Assembly (NCBI RefSeq): GCF_014651035.1
Contig: NZ_BMWC01000009.1
Location: 124,001 to 188,000, forward strand
Origin: Streptomyces lomondensis
GTDB lineage: Bacteria > Actinomycetota > Actinomycetes > Streptomycetales > Streptomycetaceae
DNA: 64,000 bases
Reading direction: 5' to 3'
Part shown: piece by piece, positions 16,297-25,048 of the stretch
Numbering within the stretch: position 1 is the stretch's first letter
Layout of the letters: every line of letters begins with the position of its first letter
Made by a program: the position numbers and the translations under genes
Notes under the pieces: generated by a model
The model's database searches: none
Told to the model about the DNA's origin: nothing
The model's input: the letters and a program-made list of their open reading frames with translations, nothing else

Positions 16297-17436
16297 CTAC
16301 GCCACCCGGTGGCGCGGCTCGTCGTTGGGCGCCGGTTCGGTGGCCACGGGTGCGGCGGGCGGCTCGCCGTCGGCGCTGAGCGAGCGGCGGGTCGCGGCGG
16401 CTCCGGCGCGCAGCCGGCGGCGTGCCGACAGGCCGGCGAGTCCGACGGCGATCAGCAGGGTGCCGCCGTTGAACAGGGGCGTGACCCAGAAGTCGGCGCC
16501 GGCCAGGGTGATGCCGGACAGGCCGACCGCGAGGATGGTGACGGCGACGATGGTGCCCAGGGCGTTGGCGCGGCCGGGCTTGATGGCGGTGGAGCCGAGG
16601 AGCGCGCCCACGAAGGCCGGCAGCAGGTAGTCCTGGCCGCCGCTGGGGTTTCCGATCTGCTGCTGCGCGGCGAGCAGGACACCGGACACGCCCACGACGA
16701 ATCCGGAGCCGGCGAAGGCGTAGATGCTGTAGCGGCGGGTCGGGATGCCGACGAGGTCGGCGGCGCGGGCGTTGGACCCGATGACGTACAGGTACCGGCC
16801 CAGCGGCAGGCGTTCGAGGACCAGCCAGAGCACGAAGGCGAGGACCAGGACGTAGAAGGCGGGCACCGGCAGGCCGAGGAACGTCGAGGTGTAAAGGTCG
16901 GTGAACCAGGCGGGCAGGCCCTCGGGGCCGGGGACGATGCGGGCGCCGTTGGTGATCCAGAGGGTGACGGCGTAGAGGACGCTGCCGGTGCCGAGGGTGG
17001 CGATGAACGAGTCGATCTTGGCGAGTTCGACGAGCAGGCCGTTGAGGACGCCGACCAGGGTGCCGCCGGCGATCGTCACGAGGCAGGCGAACTGCCAGGG
17101 CCAGCCGCCCACCACGATGAGCTGCATCGTCAGGACGTGCCACAGGCCGAGGCCGTAGCCGATCGACAGGTCGAACTTGCCGGTGACGATGGGGATCATC
17201 GCGCCGAGCGCGAGCATCGCGGGGATGGCGTTGGTGGAGAGCAGGGAGGTGAGGTTGTCGGCGGTGGGGAAGGAGCCGGGCAGCGCCACGGTGAAGGCGA
17301 GGAACAGCAGGGCGGTGAGGGCCAGGAGACCGTAGGTGCCGATCAGGTGGCCGCGCAGTCGGCCGGTGCCGCGCCGGGGGCCGTCGCCGGACGGGGTGCG
17401 GGTGCGGTCCGGGGAGGGTTCGGTGTGCGTGGCCAT
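16297..17436 (-). CDS. Sugar ABC transporter permease (RbsC/CUT2 type)
   Basis: 379 residues with 9-10 hydrophobic segments. Family signatures include NAIPAMLALGAMIPIVTGKFDLSIG (the LSVG-like CUT2 motif), IDSFIATLGTGSVLYA, and the coupling segment LGRYLYVIGSNARAADLVGIPTRRY. The long hydrophilic C-terminal tail is unusual in length but common in actinobacteria. The ATG shares one base with the stop of the ATPase gene (TGATG), so the two are co-translated. Confidence 0.9.
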   Translation of the reverse strand: MATHTEPSPDRTRTPSGDGPRRGTGRLRGHLIGTYGLLALTALLFLAFTVALPGSFPTADNLTSLLSTNAIPAMLALGAMIPIVTGKFDLSIGYGLGLWHVLTMQLIVVGGWPWQFACLVTIAGGTLVGVLNGLLVELAKIDSFIATLGTGSVLYAVTLWITNGARIVPGPEGLPAWFTDLYTSTFLGLPVPAFYVLVLAFVLWLVLERLPLGRYLYVIGSNARAADLVGIPTRRYSIYAFAGSGFVVGVSGVLLAAQQQIGNPSGGQDYLLPAFVGALLGSTAIKPGRANALGTIVAVTILAVGLSGITLAGADFWVTPLFNGGTLLIAVGLAGLSARRRLRAGAAATRRSLSADGEPPAAPVATEPAPNDEPRHRVA

Positions 17437-18995
17437 CAGTCGTCCGCCGTTCCGGTGAGCGCCGGCATCGCCGACGCGGCGTGGGTGAGTTCTGTGACGG
17501 TGAGGGAGACGCCGGCGAGTTCGGCCGTCACGGTGCCCCGGGCGAAGACCAGGGCGCGGTGGCACACGTCGGCGACCTCTTCGAAGTCGGAGGAGATGAG
17601 CAGGACGGCGAGTCCCTGGGCGAGGGCCTCGTCGAGGAGGCGGTAGATCTCGGCCTTGGCTCCGACGTCGACGCCGGCGGTGGGTTCTTCGAGGATCACC
17701 ACGCGGCGGCCGATGCGCAGCCAGCGGCCGATCATGACCTTCTGCTGGTTGCCGCCGGACAGGGTGGCGATCGGGGCCTCGGAGTCGGCGGGGCGGACGC
17801 CGAACCGCTCGATGAGCGCTGCCGCCTCGGCTCGTTCTCGCCGTGGGCTGTTCCAGCGCCATGGGGAGCGGCTGTCGGCCCGGGGGTTGGCGAGGAAGTT
17901 CTCGCGGACGGTGAGTTCGAGGGCGCAGCCCTCCTCCTGGCGGTTGCTGGTGACGAAGCCGATGCCCGCGTCGACGGCCTCGGTGACGGAGCGGGGGCGG
18001 TAGGGCGCGCCGTCGAGCAGTACCTCGCCGTCCAGGAGGGTGCCTGCCCCGGCGAGGGCGCGGCCGAGGTCCATGTGGCCGGCGCCGGTGAGGCCGACCA
18101 TGCCGAGGACTTCACCGGCGCGCAGGTCGAGGTCGACGGGACCGGCGCCGTGGGTCGTGACGCCGGTGAGGCGGAGCACGGTGGCCCCGTCGCCCTGGCC
18201 TCGTTGCGGCCGGTGGCTCTCGGGTTCGCGGCCCACGATGTCGTGGACGATCCGGTCGGGGCCGTGGTCGGCGAGACGGCCCTGGCTGATGAGCCGGCCG
18301 TCGCGCAGGACGGCGAAGCTGTCGGCGACCTGGAAGACCTCGTCGAGGCGGTGGCTGACGTAGATGATGCCGTGGCCGCGGTCGCGCAGGGTGTGCAGGA
18401 CGTCGAAGAGGCGCGCGCAGTCCGCTGCGGGCAGGCTCGCGGTGGGCTCGTCGAGCACGATCAGCCGGGCCCGGGTGGACAGGGCGCGGGCGAGGGCGAC
18501 GAGGGAGCGTTCCGCGCGGGTGAGGTCGGCCACCGGCGCGTCCGGGTCGAGGTGACCGGCGACGATGTCCAGGGCTTCGACGGCCCGCCGGCGGACCTGC
18601 CGCCAGGAGACGAGGCCGCCGGTGCGCGGGTAGCCGGTGCCGAGGGCGATGTTCTCGGCGACCGTCATCCACTCGACCAGACCGAGGTCCTGGTGGATGA
18701 AGGACATCTCGGCACCGGCGGCGTCGGTGCCGAGCGGGTGGCCGGCCACGGTGACCTCGCCCTCGTCCGCGCGGTGGACGCCGGCGAGGATCTTGATGAG
18801 GGTGGACTTGCCCGCGCCGTTGTGGCCGAGCAGGGCCAGGACGCTGCCCGCGCGGATGTCGAGGTCGACGTCGGCGAGGGCGAGGGTGCCGCCGAACCGC
18901 TTGCGCAGTCCGCGGATGCTCACCAGGGGGGATGTACCGCCTGGTAGGGGTGTTTCTTCGCGAGGTGCTGTGTCATCGTCGGAAGCGTCATACAC
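17436..18995 (-). CDS. Sugar ABC transporter ATP-binding protein with two ATPase domains (RbsA/MglA type)
   Basis: 519 residues with two fused nucleotide-binding domains. The first has GHNGAGKSTLIK (Walker A), LTRAERSLVALARAL (signature) and LIVLDEPTASL (Walker B). The second has the degenerate Walker A GLTGAGHMDLGRAL and LSGGNQQKVMIGRW, then VVILEEPTAGVDVGAK, as is normal for RbsA-like proteins, where only one site is fully catalytic. ATG 18995 has GGAGAAG 7 bases upstream. First gene of the importer operon, with an IclR-type candidate operator about 60 bases upstream. Confidence 0.92.
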   Translation of the reverse strand: MYDASDDDTAPREETPLPGGTSPLVSIRGLRKRFGGTLALADVDLDIRAGSVLALLGHNGAGKSTLIKILAGVHRADEGEVTVAGHPLGTDAAGAEMSFIHQDLGLVEWMTVAENIALGTGYPRTGGLVSWRQVRRRAVEALDIVAGHLDPDAPVADLTRAERSLVALARALSTRARLIVLDEPTASLPAADCARLFDVLHTLRDRGHGIIYVSHRLDEVFQVADSFAVLRDGRLISQGRLADHGPDRIVHDIVGREPESHRPQRGQGDGATVLRLTGVTTHGAGPVDLDLRAGEVLGMVGLTGAGHMDLGRALAGAGTLLDGEVLLDGAPYRPRSVTEAVDAGIGFVTSNRQEEGCALELTVRENFLANPRADSRSPWRWNSPRRERAEAAALIERFGVRPADSEAPIATLSGGNQQKVMIGRWLRIGRRVVILEEPTAGVDVGAKAEIYRLLDEALAQGLAVLLISSDFEEVADVCHRALVFARGTVTAELAGVSLTVTELTHAASAMPALTGTADD

Positions 18996-19050
18996 GGACT
19001 TCTCCGAAGGATCTGCCAGCCGAGGTCACTCCATCGGCTCGACCAGAATC

Positions 19051-19074
19051 CTGTACACCGCGCAACATGTTGGT
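19051..19074. promoter_or_regulatory. Candidate IclR operator before the ABC importer operon
   Basis: A 24-base segment containing the 10-bp palindrome CAACATGTTG. It matches 16 of 24 positions of a segment at 19989-20012 in the IclR-cyclase divergent promoter (shared pattern CTGTnCnnCGnnCAnCATnT, then TG and n-T). Confidence 0.45.
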
Positions 19075-19108
19075 CAATAGGTCAGACTTTATTGATTGCC
19101 TCAAAGTT

Positions 19109-19148
19109 ACGGCGGCCGTACGGAGAGATGTCTCCGTACGGCCGCCGT
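19109..19148 (-). terminator. Strong hairpin terminator of the IclR gene
   Basis: An 18-bp perfect inverted repeat (arms 19109-19126 and 19131-19148, 4-base loop) starts 25 bases beyond the stop of the leftward IclR gene. It isolates IclR transcription from the ABC importer operon that starts downstream. Confidence 0.8.
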
Positions 19149-19173
19149 GACGGTTCCGGCCTCGCGCCGCGCG

Positions 19174-19968
19174 TCAGCCCCTGCCCTGCGGTGCCCCCTT
19201 CGGCAGCATGGGGTTCTCCAGGCCGGCGGCGATGGAGCGCAGGTCCTTCAGCAGGGCCTCGCGGAACTCGTCGTCCAGCCGGGCCTTCAGCACGGTGACA
19301 CTGATCGCGAACGGCGCCGAGTCGGTCCGGAAGCCCGTGACCGGCACGGCCAGGCAGAGGATGCCGGCCGTGGTCTCCTCGTCGTCCACGGCGTAGCCGC
19401 GCTCGCGGGTGAGCTCCAGGTCCGCCATCAGGGCGGGCACGGAGGTGATGGACCGCTCACTCAGGGCGGGCAGCGGCCGGCCGCGCAGCCGGTCCTCGGC
19501 CACCGCGGGATCCAGCGCGGCCAGGATCGCCTTGCCGGTCGCGGTGCAGTTGGCGGGGAAGCGGTCGCCGATGTTCGCGGTCAGCCGCAGCGGCTGCGTC
19601 CCGTCGTACCGGCCCAGGTAGAGCACGTCCAGGCCGTCGAGCACGGCCACGCGGGCGGTCTCCCGGGAGATGTGGGTGCTGCGGCGGCACAGCTCGTAGA
19701 AGTCGCGCAGCTGGTCGACCGTGGCCAGGTAGCGGCCGCCGAGTTCGACCAGCTTGCGTCCCAGCGTGAAGCCGGTGCCGCTGCGGGTGATCATGCCCGC
19801 CGCCTCCAGCGAGGCGCACAGGTTGCCCGTCGACGACTTGGGCAGGCCCAGCGCCCGCGCGATCTCACTGACCGAGAGGGGGCGCCCCTCCGCCTCGCCG
19901 AGCGTGTCGAGGATCGCCACGGCTCGGGTCACCGCCGGGACGAGACTCCCCGGATCGCTTGCGCTCAC
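19174..19968 (-). CDS. IclR-family transcriptional regulator
   Basis: 264 residues from GTG 19968, chosen because GGAG lies 6 bases upstream; an in-frame GTG 12 bases earlier is possible. The winged helix (about 10-70) shows AVTRAVAILDTLGEAEGRPL, VSEIARALGLPKSSTGNLC and LEAAGMITR. The effector domain follows with GKAILAALDPAVAEDRL, RERGYAVDDEETTAGILCLA and VPVTGFRTDSAPFAISV. IclR proteins respond to small acids or aromatics. It stands between the importer operon and the dehydrogenase row and probably controls both. Confidence 0.9.
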   Translation of the reverse strand: MSASDPGSLVPAVTRAVAILDTLGEAEGRPLSVSEIARALGLPKSSTGNLCASLEAAGMITRSGTGFTLGRKLVELGGRYLATVDQLRDFYELCRRSTHISRETARVAVLDGLDVLYLGRYDGTQPLRLTANIGDRFPANCTATGKAILAALDPAVAEDRLRGRPLPALSERSITSVPALMADLELTRERGYAVDDEETTAGILCLAVPVTGFRTDSAPFAISVTVLKARLDDEFREALLKDLRSIAAGLENPMLPKGAPQGRG

Positions 19969-19988
19969 CAGCAACTCCACCCATCATT

Positions 19989-20012
19989 CTGTTCGTCGTT
20001 CAGCATATTGTT
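19989..20012. promoter_or_regulatory. Candidate IclR operator in the IclR-cyclase divergent region
   Basis: Twenty-four bases matching 16 positions of the segment before the ABC importer operon. It lies 20 bases before the IclR start and 150 bases before the cyclase-family start, where it could control both directions. Confidence 0.45.
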
Positions 20013-20162
20013 ATTGTCTCTCGTGTGTCCCCGAACGGCAATGCCGTCGGCGCACGCTTCGCCGTCGAGTTCCCTCGTCGCTGTGCCGGGGCCTCTCGAC
20101 CGTAGCGCGCCTTCCGGGTCGGCCGACGGCACCCTCCGAGCCTTGGAGCGCTGAGCAAGCCC

Positions 20163-21134
20163 ATGACCAGCAGCCCGCACGATCCTCCTTCCTCCCCGTC
20201 CGTTCCCGACAACGGGCCGCCTCTCACCCGCGCGGAGTTCGACGCCCTCTTCGAGGCCGTGCGCACCTGGGGCCGCTGGGCCCCCGAGCAGGCCGACCGC
20301 GGCGCCTGGAACCGGGTCACGCCCGACCACGCGCGCCGCGCCGCCGCGCTGGTCCGCACCGGCACCACCGTCCCCATGGCCCTGCCGTGGAACACCGTGC
20401 CGGGCCCGGACAACGGCAAGCCCGCCCTGCACTACATGTCCGACCTCGGCGACGTCGAGGCCCCCGAACCGTCCTGCCACAAGGACTTCATCGCCGTCGA
20501 CTACCACGGCAAGGGCGTCAGCCACCTCGACGCCCTCTCCCACATCGCCTACCGCGGGCAGCTCTACGACGGCCGCACCGCGCGCGAGGTCGTCGACGCC
20601 GCCGGTGCCCGCTTCGGCTCGGTCGCCGCCCTCGGTCCCCTGGTCACCCGGGGTGTCCTCCTGGACCTCCCGGCCGTCCTGGGCATCGACTGGCTGGAGC
20701 CGGGCCGGGCCGTGCACGCCGAGGACGTCGTGGCCGCCGAGAAGGCCCTCGGGGTGAGCATCGGCGAGGGCGACGCCGTCCTGCTGCGCTCCGGGCACTT
20801 CCGGCGCCGCGCCGAGCTGGGCGCCTGGAACCCGGACGCGGCCAGTGCCGGTTTCCACGTCGACGCGATGCCGCTGCTGGCCGAGCGCGGCATCGCGCTG
20901 CTCGGCGGTGACGGCGACAGCGACGTCCGGCCCTCGCCGGTCGAGGGCCTGCACTCCCCCGTGCACGCGCTCGCCATCACCGCCATGGGTGTGCCGCTGC
21001 TGGACAACCTGGACCTCGAAGCGCTCTCCGCCGCGTGCGCGGAAGCGGGCCGCCACGAGTTCATGCTGGTCGTGGCTCCGTTGAACGTCCCTGGCGGCAC
21101 CGGCTCGCCCGTCACCCCGGTGGCGGTGCTGTGA
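20163..21134 (+). CDS. Cyclase-family (kynurenine formamidase-like) hydrolase
   Basis: 323 residues of the metal-dependent cyclase fold. The motif HxGxxxHxDxxxH is present as YHGKGVSHLDALSHIAYRG, which supplies the metal ligands. GVLLDLPAVLG and ALLGGDGDSDVRP are other family blocks. Members hydrolyse amides or lactones or act on cyclic ketones. In this setting a lactonase-like step on a sugar acid is plausible but unproven. The stop shares one base with the next ATG. Confidence 0.85.
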   Translation: MTSSPHDPPSSPSVPDNGPPLTRAEFDALFEAVRTWGRWAPEQADRGAWNRVTPDHARRAAALVRTGTTVPMALPWNTVPGPDNGKPALHYMSDLGDVEAPEPSCHKDFIAVDYHGKGVSHLDALSHIAYRGQLYDGRTAREVVDAAGARFGSVAALGPLVTRGVLLDLPAVLGIDWLEPGRAVHAEDVVAAEKALGVSIGEGDAVLLRSGHFRRRAELGAWNPDAASAGFHVDAMPLLAERGIALLGGDGDSDVRPSPVEGLHSPVHALAITAMGVPLLDNLDLEALSAACAEAGRHEFMLVVAPLNVPGGTGSPVTPVAVL

Positions 21135-22192
21135 TGGCCGGCGACCGTTTCACCGTCGGCGTCAGCCGCGACTTCCTGGACGCCGACGGGCGCAACGTAT
21201 GGGGCGACATCCGGCTCGGCGAGCTGACCGCGGCGCCCGGTGTGGACTGGCACTATCTACCGCGTACGACCGGCGAGTTGGCGGCCGCCGACGTCGACGG
21301 GCTGGACGCCGTGCTGTTCGCCGCGCCCGCCGTCACCGAGCGCACCTTCGCGGGCTGCGCCCGGCCGCCGGTGCTCTTCGCCCGGTTCGGCGTCGGCTAC
21401 GACACCGTCGACCTCGACGCCTGCACCCGGCACGGCGCCCTGGTCACCATCACCCCCGACGGGGCCCGCCGTCCCGTCGCCACCGCCGCGCTCGCCCTGC
21501 TCCTGGCCGTCCTGCACAACCTGGTCGCCAAGGACCGCCTGGTGCGCGAGAACCGCTGGGCCGAGAAGGAGCAGTGGATGGGGCTCGGCCTCACCGGCCG
21601 CCGTATCGGTCTGCTCGGGCTGGGCAACACCGCGCGGGATCTGGTCGGGCTGCTGCGGCCGTTCGAGGTGGAGATCGTGGCGTACGACCCGTACTGCCCG
21701 CCGGCCGCCGCCCGGGAGCTCGGGGTGCGGCTCGCCGACGCCGACACGGTGATGGCCGAGGCGGACGCCGTGATCGTGATGTGCGCGCTGACCGAGGAGA
21801 CCCGCCATCTCGTCGACGCGCGGCGGCTGTCCCTGATGAAGCCAACCGCCGTGCTGCTCAACGTCGCCCGTGGTCCCATCGTCGACGAGGCCGCACTGGT
21901 CGAGGCGCTGCGGACGCGCCGCATCCGGGGCGCCGGCCTCGACGTCTTCGAGTCCGAACCCCCCGCGCCGGACCACCCGTTGCTGACCATGGACCAGGTC
22001 GTGCTCAGTCCGCACGCCCTCGCCTGGACCGACGAGATGTCCGCCGGGAACGGCGGCAGCGCCGTACAGGCCGTACTGGACGTGGCGGCGGGCCGGATCC
22101 CGCGTTTCGTCGTCAACCGTGAGGTGACCGAGGCGCCCGAACTGCTCGGCCGGCTACGTGAGTTGGTCGCGCGGACAGGCGTCCGGGCATGA
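21134..22192 (+). CDS. D-isomer-specific 2-hydroxyacid dehydrogenase
   Basis: 352 residues. It has the NAD-binding motif GLLGLGNTARDLVGLLRPFE followed by an acidic residue region (AYDPY). The catalytic arginine lies in NVARGPIVDEAAL, the glutamate in GLDVFESEPP and the histidine in LSPHALAWTDE. It interconverts a 2-keto acid and a D-2-hydroxy acid. ATG 21134 shares one base with the upstream stop. The stop overlaps the next gene by four bases, so at least three genes are co-translated. Confidence 0.9.
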   Translation: MAGDRFTVGVSRDFLDADGRNVWGDIRLGELTAAPGVDWHYLPRTTGELAAADVDGLDAVLFAAPAVTERTFAGCARPPVLFARFGVGYDTVDLDACTRHGALVTITPDGARRPVATAALALLLAVLHNLVAKDRLVRENRWAEKEQWMGLGLTGRRIGLLGLGNTARDLVGLLRPFEVEIVAYDPYCPPAAARELGVRLADADTVMAEADAVIVMCALTEETRHLVDARRLSLMKPTAVLLNVARGPIVDEAALVEALRTRRIRGAGLDVFESEPPAPDHPLLTMDQVVLSPHALAWTDEMSAGNGGSAVQAVLDVAAGRIPRFVVNREVTEAPELLGRLRELVARTGVRA

Positions 22193-23073
22193 GCCCGGCA
22201 CCGCCGGCGGTGGGCTTCGTCGGGCTCGGCGCGATGGGGCTGCCCATGGCGTCGAACCTCGCCCGGGCCGGCTTCGACGTACTGGCCTGGAACCGTAGCC
22301 CGGCGCCACGGGAGGCGGCGCGGGCGGCCGGCTGCCGGACTGTCGCCCAGCCGGAAGAGGTCACGGCCCCGGTCGTCCTCACCATGCTGCCCGATCTGCC
22401 GCAGGTCGCGGACGTGCTGGAGGCGCTGCTCGCCCCCGGCCGGGTCATGGAGACCCTGGTCGTGATGGGCACCGTGTCCCCGGTCGGGGTACGGCAGTTG
22501 GCCGACGAGCTGCGCCCGCGCGGTGTCACCGTCGTCGACGCCCCCGTCAGCGGAGGCGTCACGGGTGCCCGCGACGCCACCTTGTCGATCATGACGGGCG
22601 GGCCGGACGACGCCGTCGAGCGGGTCCGCCCCTACCTGGAGGCGATGGGCTCGACGGTCCGGCGCATGGGCGGCACCGGCGCCGGATCGCTCGCCAAGGC
22701 GTGCAACCAACTCGTGGTCGCCGGAACCCTGGTGGCGCTCGCCGAGGCCGTCCTGCTCGGCGAGCGCGGCGGGCTCGAACCGGCCGCACTGCTGGACGTA
22801 CTGGCGGGCGGCCTGGCCTCCTCCGAAGTGCTCGCGCAGAAGCGCCGCCACCTCGCCGAGTCGGACTTCGCCCCGTCCGGCCCGGCCCGCTACCTCCACA
22901 AGGACCTCGGCTTCGTGCTGCACAGCGCGGCCGCCGAGGACACCACCCTGCCGCTCGCCACGACCGTCGCCCGCCTGTACGCGCGGGTCGAGGCGGAGGG
23001 GCTCGGCGACCTGGACAACAGCGTCGTCCTGCACCTCCTGCGCGGCCCCCGCTCCCACCAACGTAAGGACTGA
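22189..23073 (+). CDS. 3-hydroxyisobutyrate dehydrogenase-family NAD(P)-dependent oxidoreductase
   Basis: 294 residues of the beta-hydroxyacid dehydrogenase family. It shows VGFVGLGAMGLPMASNLARA (Rossmann and family signature), DAPVSGGVTGARDATLSIM (substrate loop) and GAGSLAKACNQLVVAG with the catalytic lysine. Relatives include tartronate semialdehyde reductase and 3-hydroxyisobutyrate dehydrogenase. It probably handles a semialdehyde or hydroxy acid in the sugar-acid route. Start overlaps the preceding stop (ATGA). Confidence 0.9.
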   Translation: MSPAPPAVGFVGLGAMGLPMASNLARAGFDVLAWNRSPAPREAARAAGCRTVAQPEEVTAPVVLTMLPDLPQVADVLEALLAPGRVMETLVVMGTVSPVGVRQLADELRPRGVTVVDAPVSGGVTGARDATLSIMTGGPDDAVERVRPYLEAMGSTVRRMGGTGAGSLAKACNQLVVAGTLVALAEAVLLGERGGLEPAALLDVLAGGLASSEVLAQKRRHLAESDFAPSGPARYLHKDLGFVLHSAAAEDTTLPLATTVARLYARVEAEGLGDLDNSVVLHLLRGPRSHQRKD

Positions 23074-23080
23074 GACCCAC

Positions 23081-23977
23081 ATGCAGGTAGGAATCGTCGG
23101 GCTGGGCCGCATGGGCGGCAATATGGCAGCCCGCTGGCGGGACGCCGGCCACGAGGTGACCGGCTACAGCCGCACCTCCCCCGACCGTGACGTGACGTCC
23201 CTGGAGGAACTGGCCGGCAAGCTCGCCGCCCCGCGCGTGGTGTGGCTGATGCTGCCCGCGGGCGACGCGACCCGCCAGGCCCTGCGGCAGCTGTCCGGGC
23301 TGCTGTCGCCCGGTGACGTGATCGTGGAGGGCGGCAACTCCCGCTTCAGCGACGACACCGAGCACGCCCGGCTGCTCGCCGAGCGCGGCATCGGCTACGT
23401 CGACTGCGGGGTGAGCGGGGGCGTCTGGGGCCGGGAGAACGGCTACGCCGTGATGTGCGGAGGCGAGGACGAGCACGTGCGGCGCGTCCGGCCGCTGCTG
23501 GAGTCGCTCGCTCCCGACCGGGACGGCCTGTGCCACGCGGGCCCGGTGGGCGCGGGCCACTACGCCAAGATGGTCCACAACGGCATCGAGTACGGCATGA
23601 TGCAGGCGCTCGCCGAGGGCTACGAACTGCTGGAGGCCTGCGAGTACGTGCCCGACGTGCCGAAGGTGCTCGCCTCCTGGCGGCAAGGCACGGTCGTCCG
23701 CTCCTGGCTGCTCGACCTCCTCGTCCGTGCCCTGGACGACGATCCGGGCCTGGCCGCGCTGTCCGGCCGGGTCGACGACTCCGGCGAGGGCCGCTGGACG
23801 GTCGAGGAGGCCGTACGCCTCTCCGTCTCCGCGCCCGCCATGACGGCGGCGCTCTTCGCCCGCTTCGCCTCCCGCAAGCCGGACGCGGCCCAGCTGAAGG
23901 CACTCGCGGCGATGCGGCAGCAGTTCGGCGGCCACACGGTGCACGCCGCCGAGGCGGCTACCGACGGCAACAGCTGA
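23081..23977 (+). CDS. 6-phosphogluconate dehydrogenase, decarboxylating, short GndA-like form
   Basis: 298 residues, much shorter than the classical 470-residue enzyme and typical of the short form. VGIVGLGRMGGNMAARW binds the cofactor; VDCGVSGGVWGRENGYAVMC and GHYAKMVHNGIEYGMMQALA carry the substrate loop and the catalytic lysine and asparagine. It would convert 6-phosphogluconate to ribulose 5-phosphate and CO2 in the cytosol. This links the aldonate dehydrogenases of the cluster to the pentose phosphate pathway. Seven bases separate it from the upstream gene. Confidence 0.88.
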   Translation: MQVGIVGLGRMGGNMAARWRDAGHEVTGYSRTSPDRDVTSLEELAGKLAAPRVVWLMLPAGDATRQALRQLSGLLSPGDVIVEGGNSRFSDDTEHARLLAERGIGYVDCGVSGGVWGRENGYAVMCGGEDEHVRRVRPLLESLAPDRDGLCHAGPVGAGHYAKMVHNGIEYGMMQALAEGYELLEACEYVPDVPKVLASWRQGTVVRSWLLDLLVRALDDDPGLAALSGRVDDSGEGRWTVEEAVRLSVSAPAMTAALFARFASRKPDAAQLKALAAMRQQFGGHTVHAAEAATDGNS

Positions 23978-24008
23978 CGCCCCCTGACGGCCCCGACCGA
24001 AGGACGGC

Positions 24009-24598
24009 ATGGAAGACGCACGCAACGCAACACACTTGAGCCGTCGGACACTTCTGGCCTCGACTGCCGCCGGTGCACTGATCGTGGCCGGCGAGAAGGC
24101 CGCACCGGCGGTGGAAGAGGTGGCAGAAACCGGTCCCGCCACGGCCCCGGCCAGAACCCTCACCCCTTACCTCGACCCGCTGCGCATCCCCCGGACCGTC
24201 GCGAAGACCCGCGCCGACGGCGTCTCGTACGCCACCGCCCGGATGCGTGCCGCAGCGGTGCGGCGCCACTCCCAGCTTCCACCCACGCCCGTGTGGACCT
24301 ACGACGGGCACCTGCCGGGCCCCACGTTCGAGGTCCGCAGGGGCGAGCGGCTGCGCGTCACATGGACGAACAATCTCTCCGGAGCGTTCCCGCTCACCGC
24401 GGTCGAGGTTCCCGCCACCGAGCAGACGCCCGCGGTCTGGGACCAGCCGGGCCGCGGCGGATACCCGGCCCGTGACCGACGTCGCCGCCCTGCGGCCGTG
24501 GACCGTCGTCCACCTGCACGGCGCCCTCCCCGGCAGCGGCAACGACGGCTGGCCGGAGAACGGGGTGCCGCCGGGCGCGTCGCAGCTGTCGGAGTATG
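24009..24598 (+). pseudogene. 5' fragment of a multicopper oxidase, frameshifted and truncated
   Basis: The start MEDARNATHLSRRTLLAS is a Tat-like signal (SRRTLL). It continues as the first cupredoxin domain of a CotA/bilirubin-oxidase-like multicopper oxidase: VWTYDGHLPGPTFEVRRGER and LRVTWTNNL. Near 24470 the frame shifts, and the next frame continues with PWTVVHLHGALPGSGNDGW, which carries the HLHG copper-ligand motif. The similarity stops at SQLSEY (about 24595), where sequence of an unrelated dehydrogenase begins. The remaining two copper domains are missing, so it cannot make an active oxidase. Confidence 0.75.
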
Positions 24599-24940
24599 AA
24601 CATCTGCTCCGTGCAGACCTGGCTGGCCCGCCCCGGCATCGCGGCCTACGCGGCCTCGAAGGGCGGACTGGCGATGCTGACCCGCGGCATGTGCGCGGAG
24701 TGGGCGGGGTCCGGGGTGACGGTCAACGGACTCGCCCCGGGCTACGTGGTCACCGAGCTGACCCGTCCGCTCGTGGACGACCCCGCCTTCGACTCATGAA
24801 TCCGGGGGCGCACGCCGGCCGGGCGCTGGGCCCGTGTCGAGGATCTCGTCGGAACGCTGGTGTGGCTCGCCGCGCCCGCCTCCGACTTCGTCAACGGGCA
24901 GGTCATCGCCGTCGACGGCGGCCTGACCGCGGTCATCTGA
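24596..24940 (+). pseudogene. 3' fragment of a gluconate 5-dehydrogenase-type SDR (IdnO-like) with an in-frame stop
   Basis: Begins abruptly at NICSVQTWLARPGIAAYAAS, the active-site region of IdnO-like SDRs (Y and K of YxxxK present as YAASK). It runs through GMCAEWAGSGVTVNGLAPGY, meets TGA at 24797, and then continues in the same frame with RGRTPAGRWARVEDLVGTLV to SDFVNGQVIAVDGG. Relatives have tryptophan at the stop position, so a TGG-to-TGA change is likely. The N-terminal NAD-binding half is absent. Its old partner, L-idonate 5-dehydrogenase, is the next gene. Confidence 0.8.
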
Positions 24941-25036
24941 GACACGCCGCGGCCATTCGGGAACGATGCGCCGCGGTGATTGGAGAGCGAGGCACCGCGG
25001 CCATGCGAGAACGACGCGCCGCGGTCATTCGAGAAC
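24941..25036 (+). repeat. Four tandem 24-bp repeats upstream of the idonate dehydrogenase gene
   Basis: Units at 24941-24964, 24965-24988, 24989-25012 and 25013-25036 share the pattern GA-nnC-nCCGCGGnnAT and then nnGnGAnC. They sit end to end directly between the SDR relic stop and the AAGGAG ribosome site. Each unit contains CCGCGG. Their role is unknown: transcription-factor array, leader structure or replication slippage product. Confidence 0.85.
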
Positions 25037-25048
25037 AAGGAGACAGAC

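Noticed and set aside
15524..18947. Several long rightward frames across the ABC importer genes
   Set aside because: Antisense shadows; the leftward genes have lipobox, permease and Walker motifs and proper ribosome sites.
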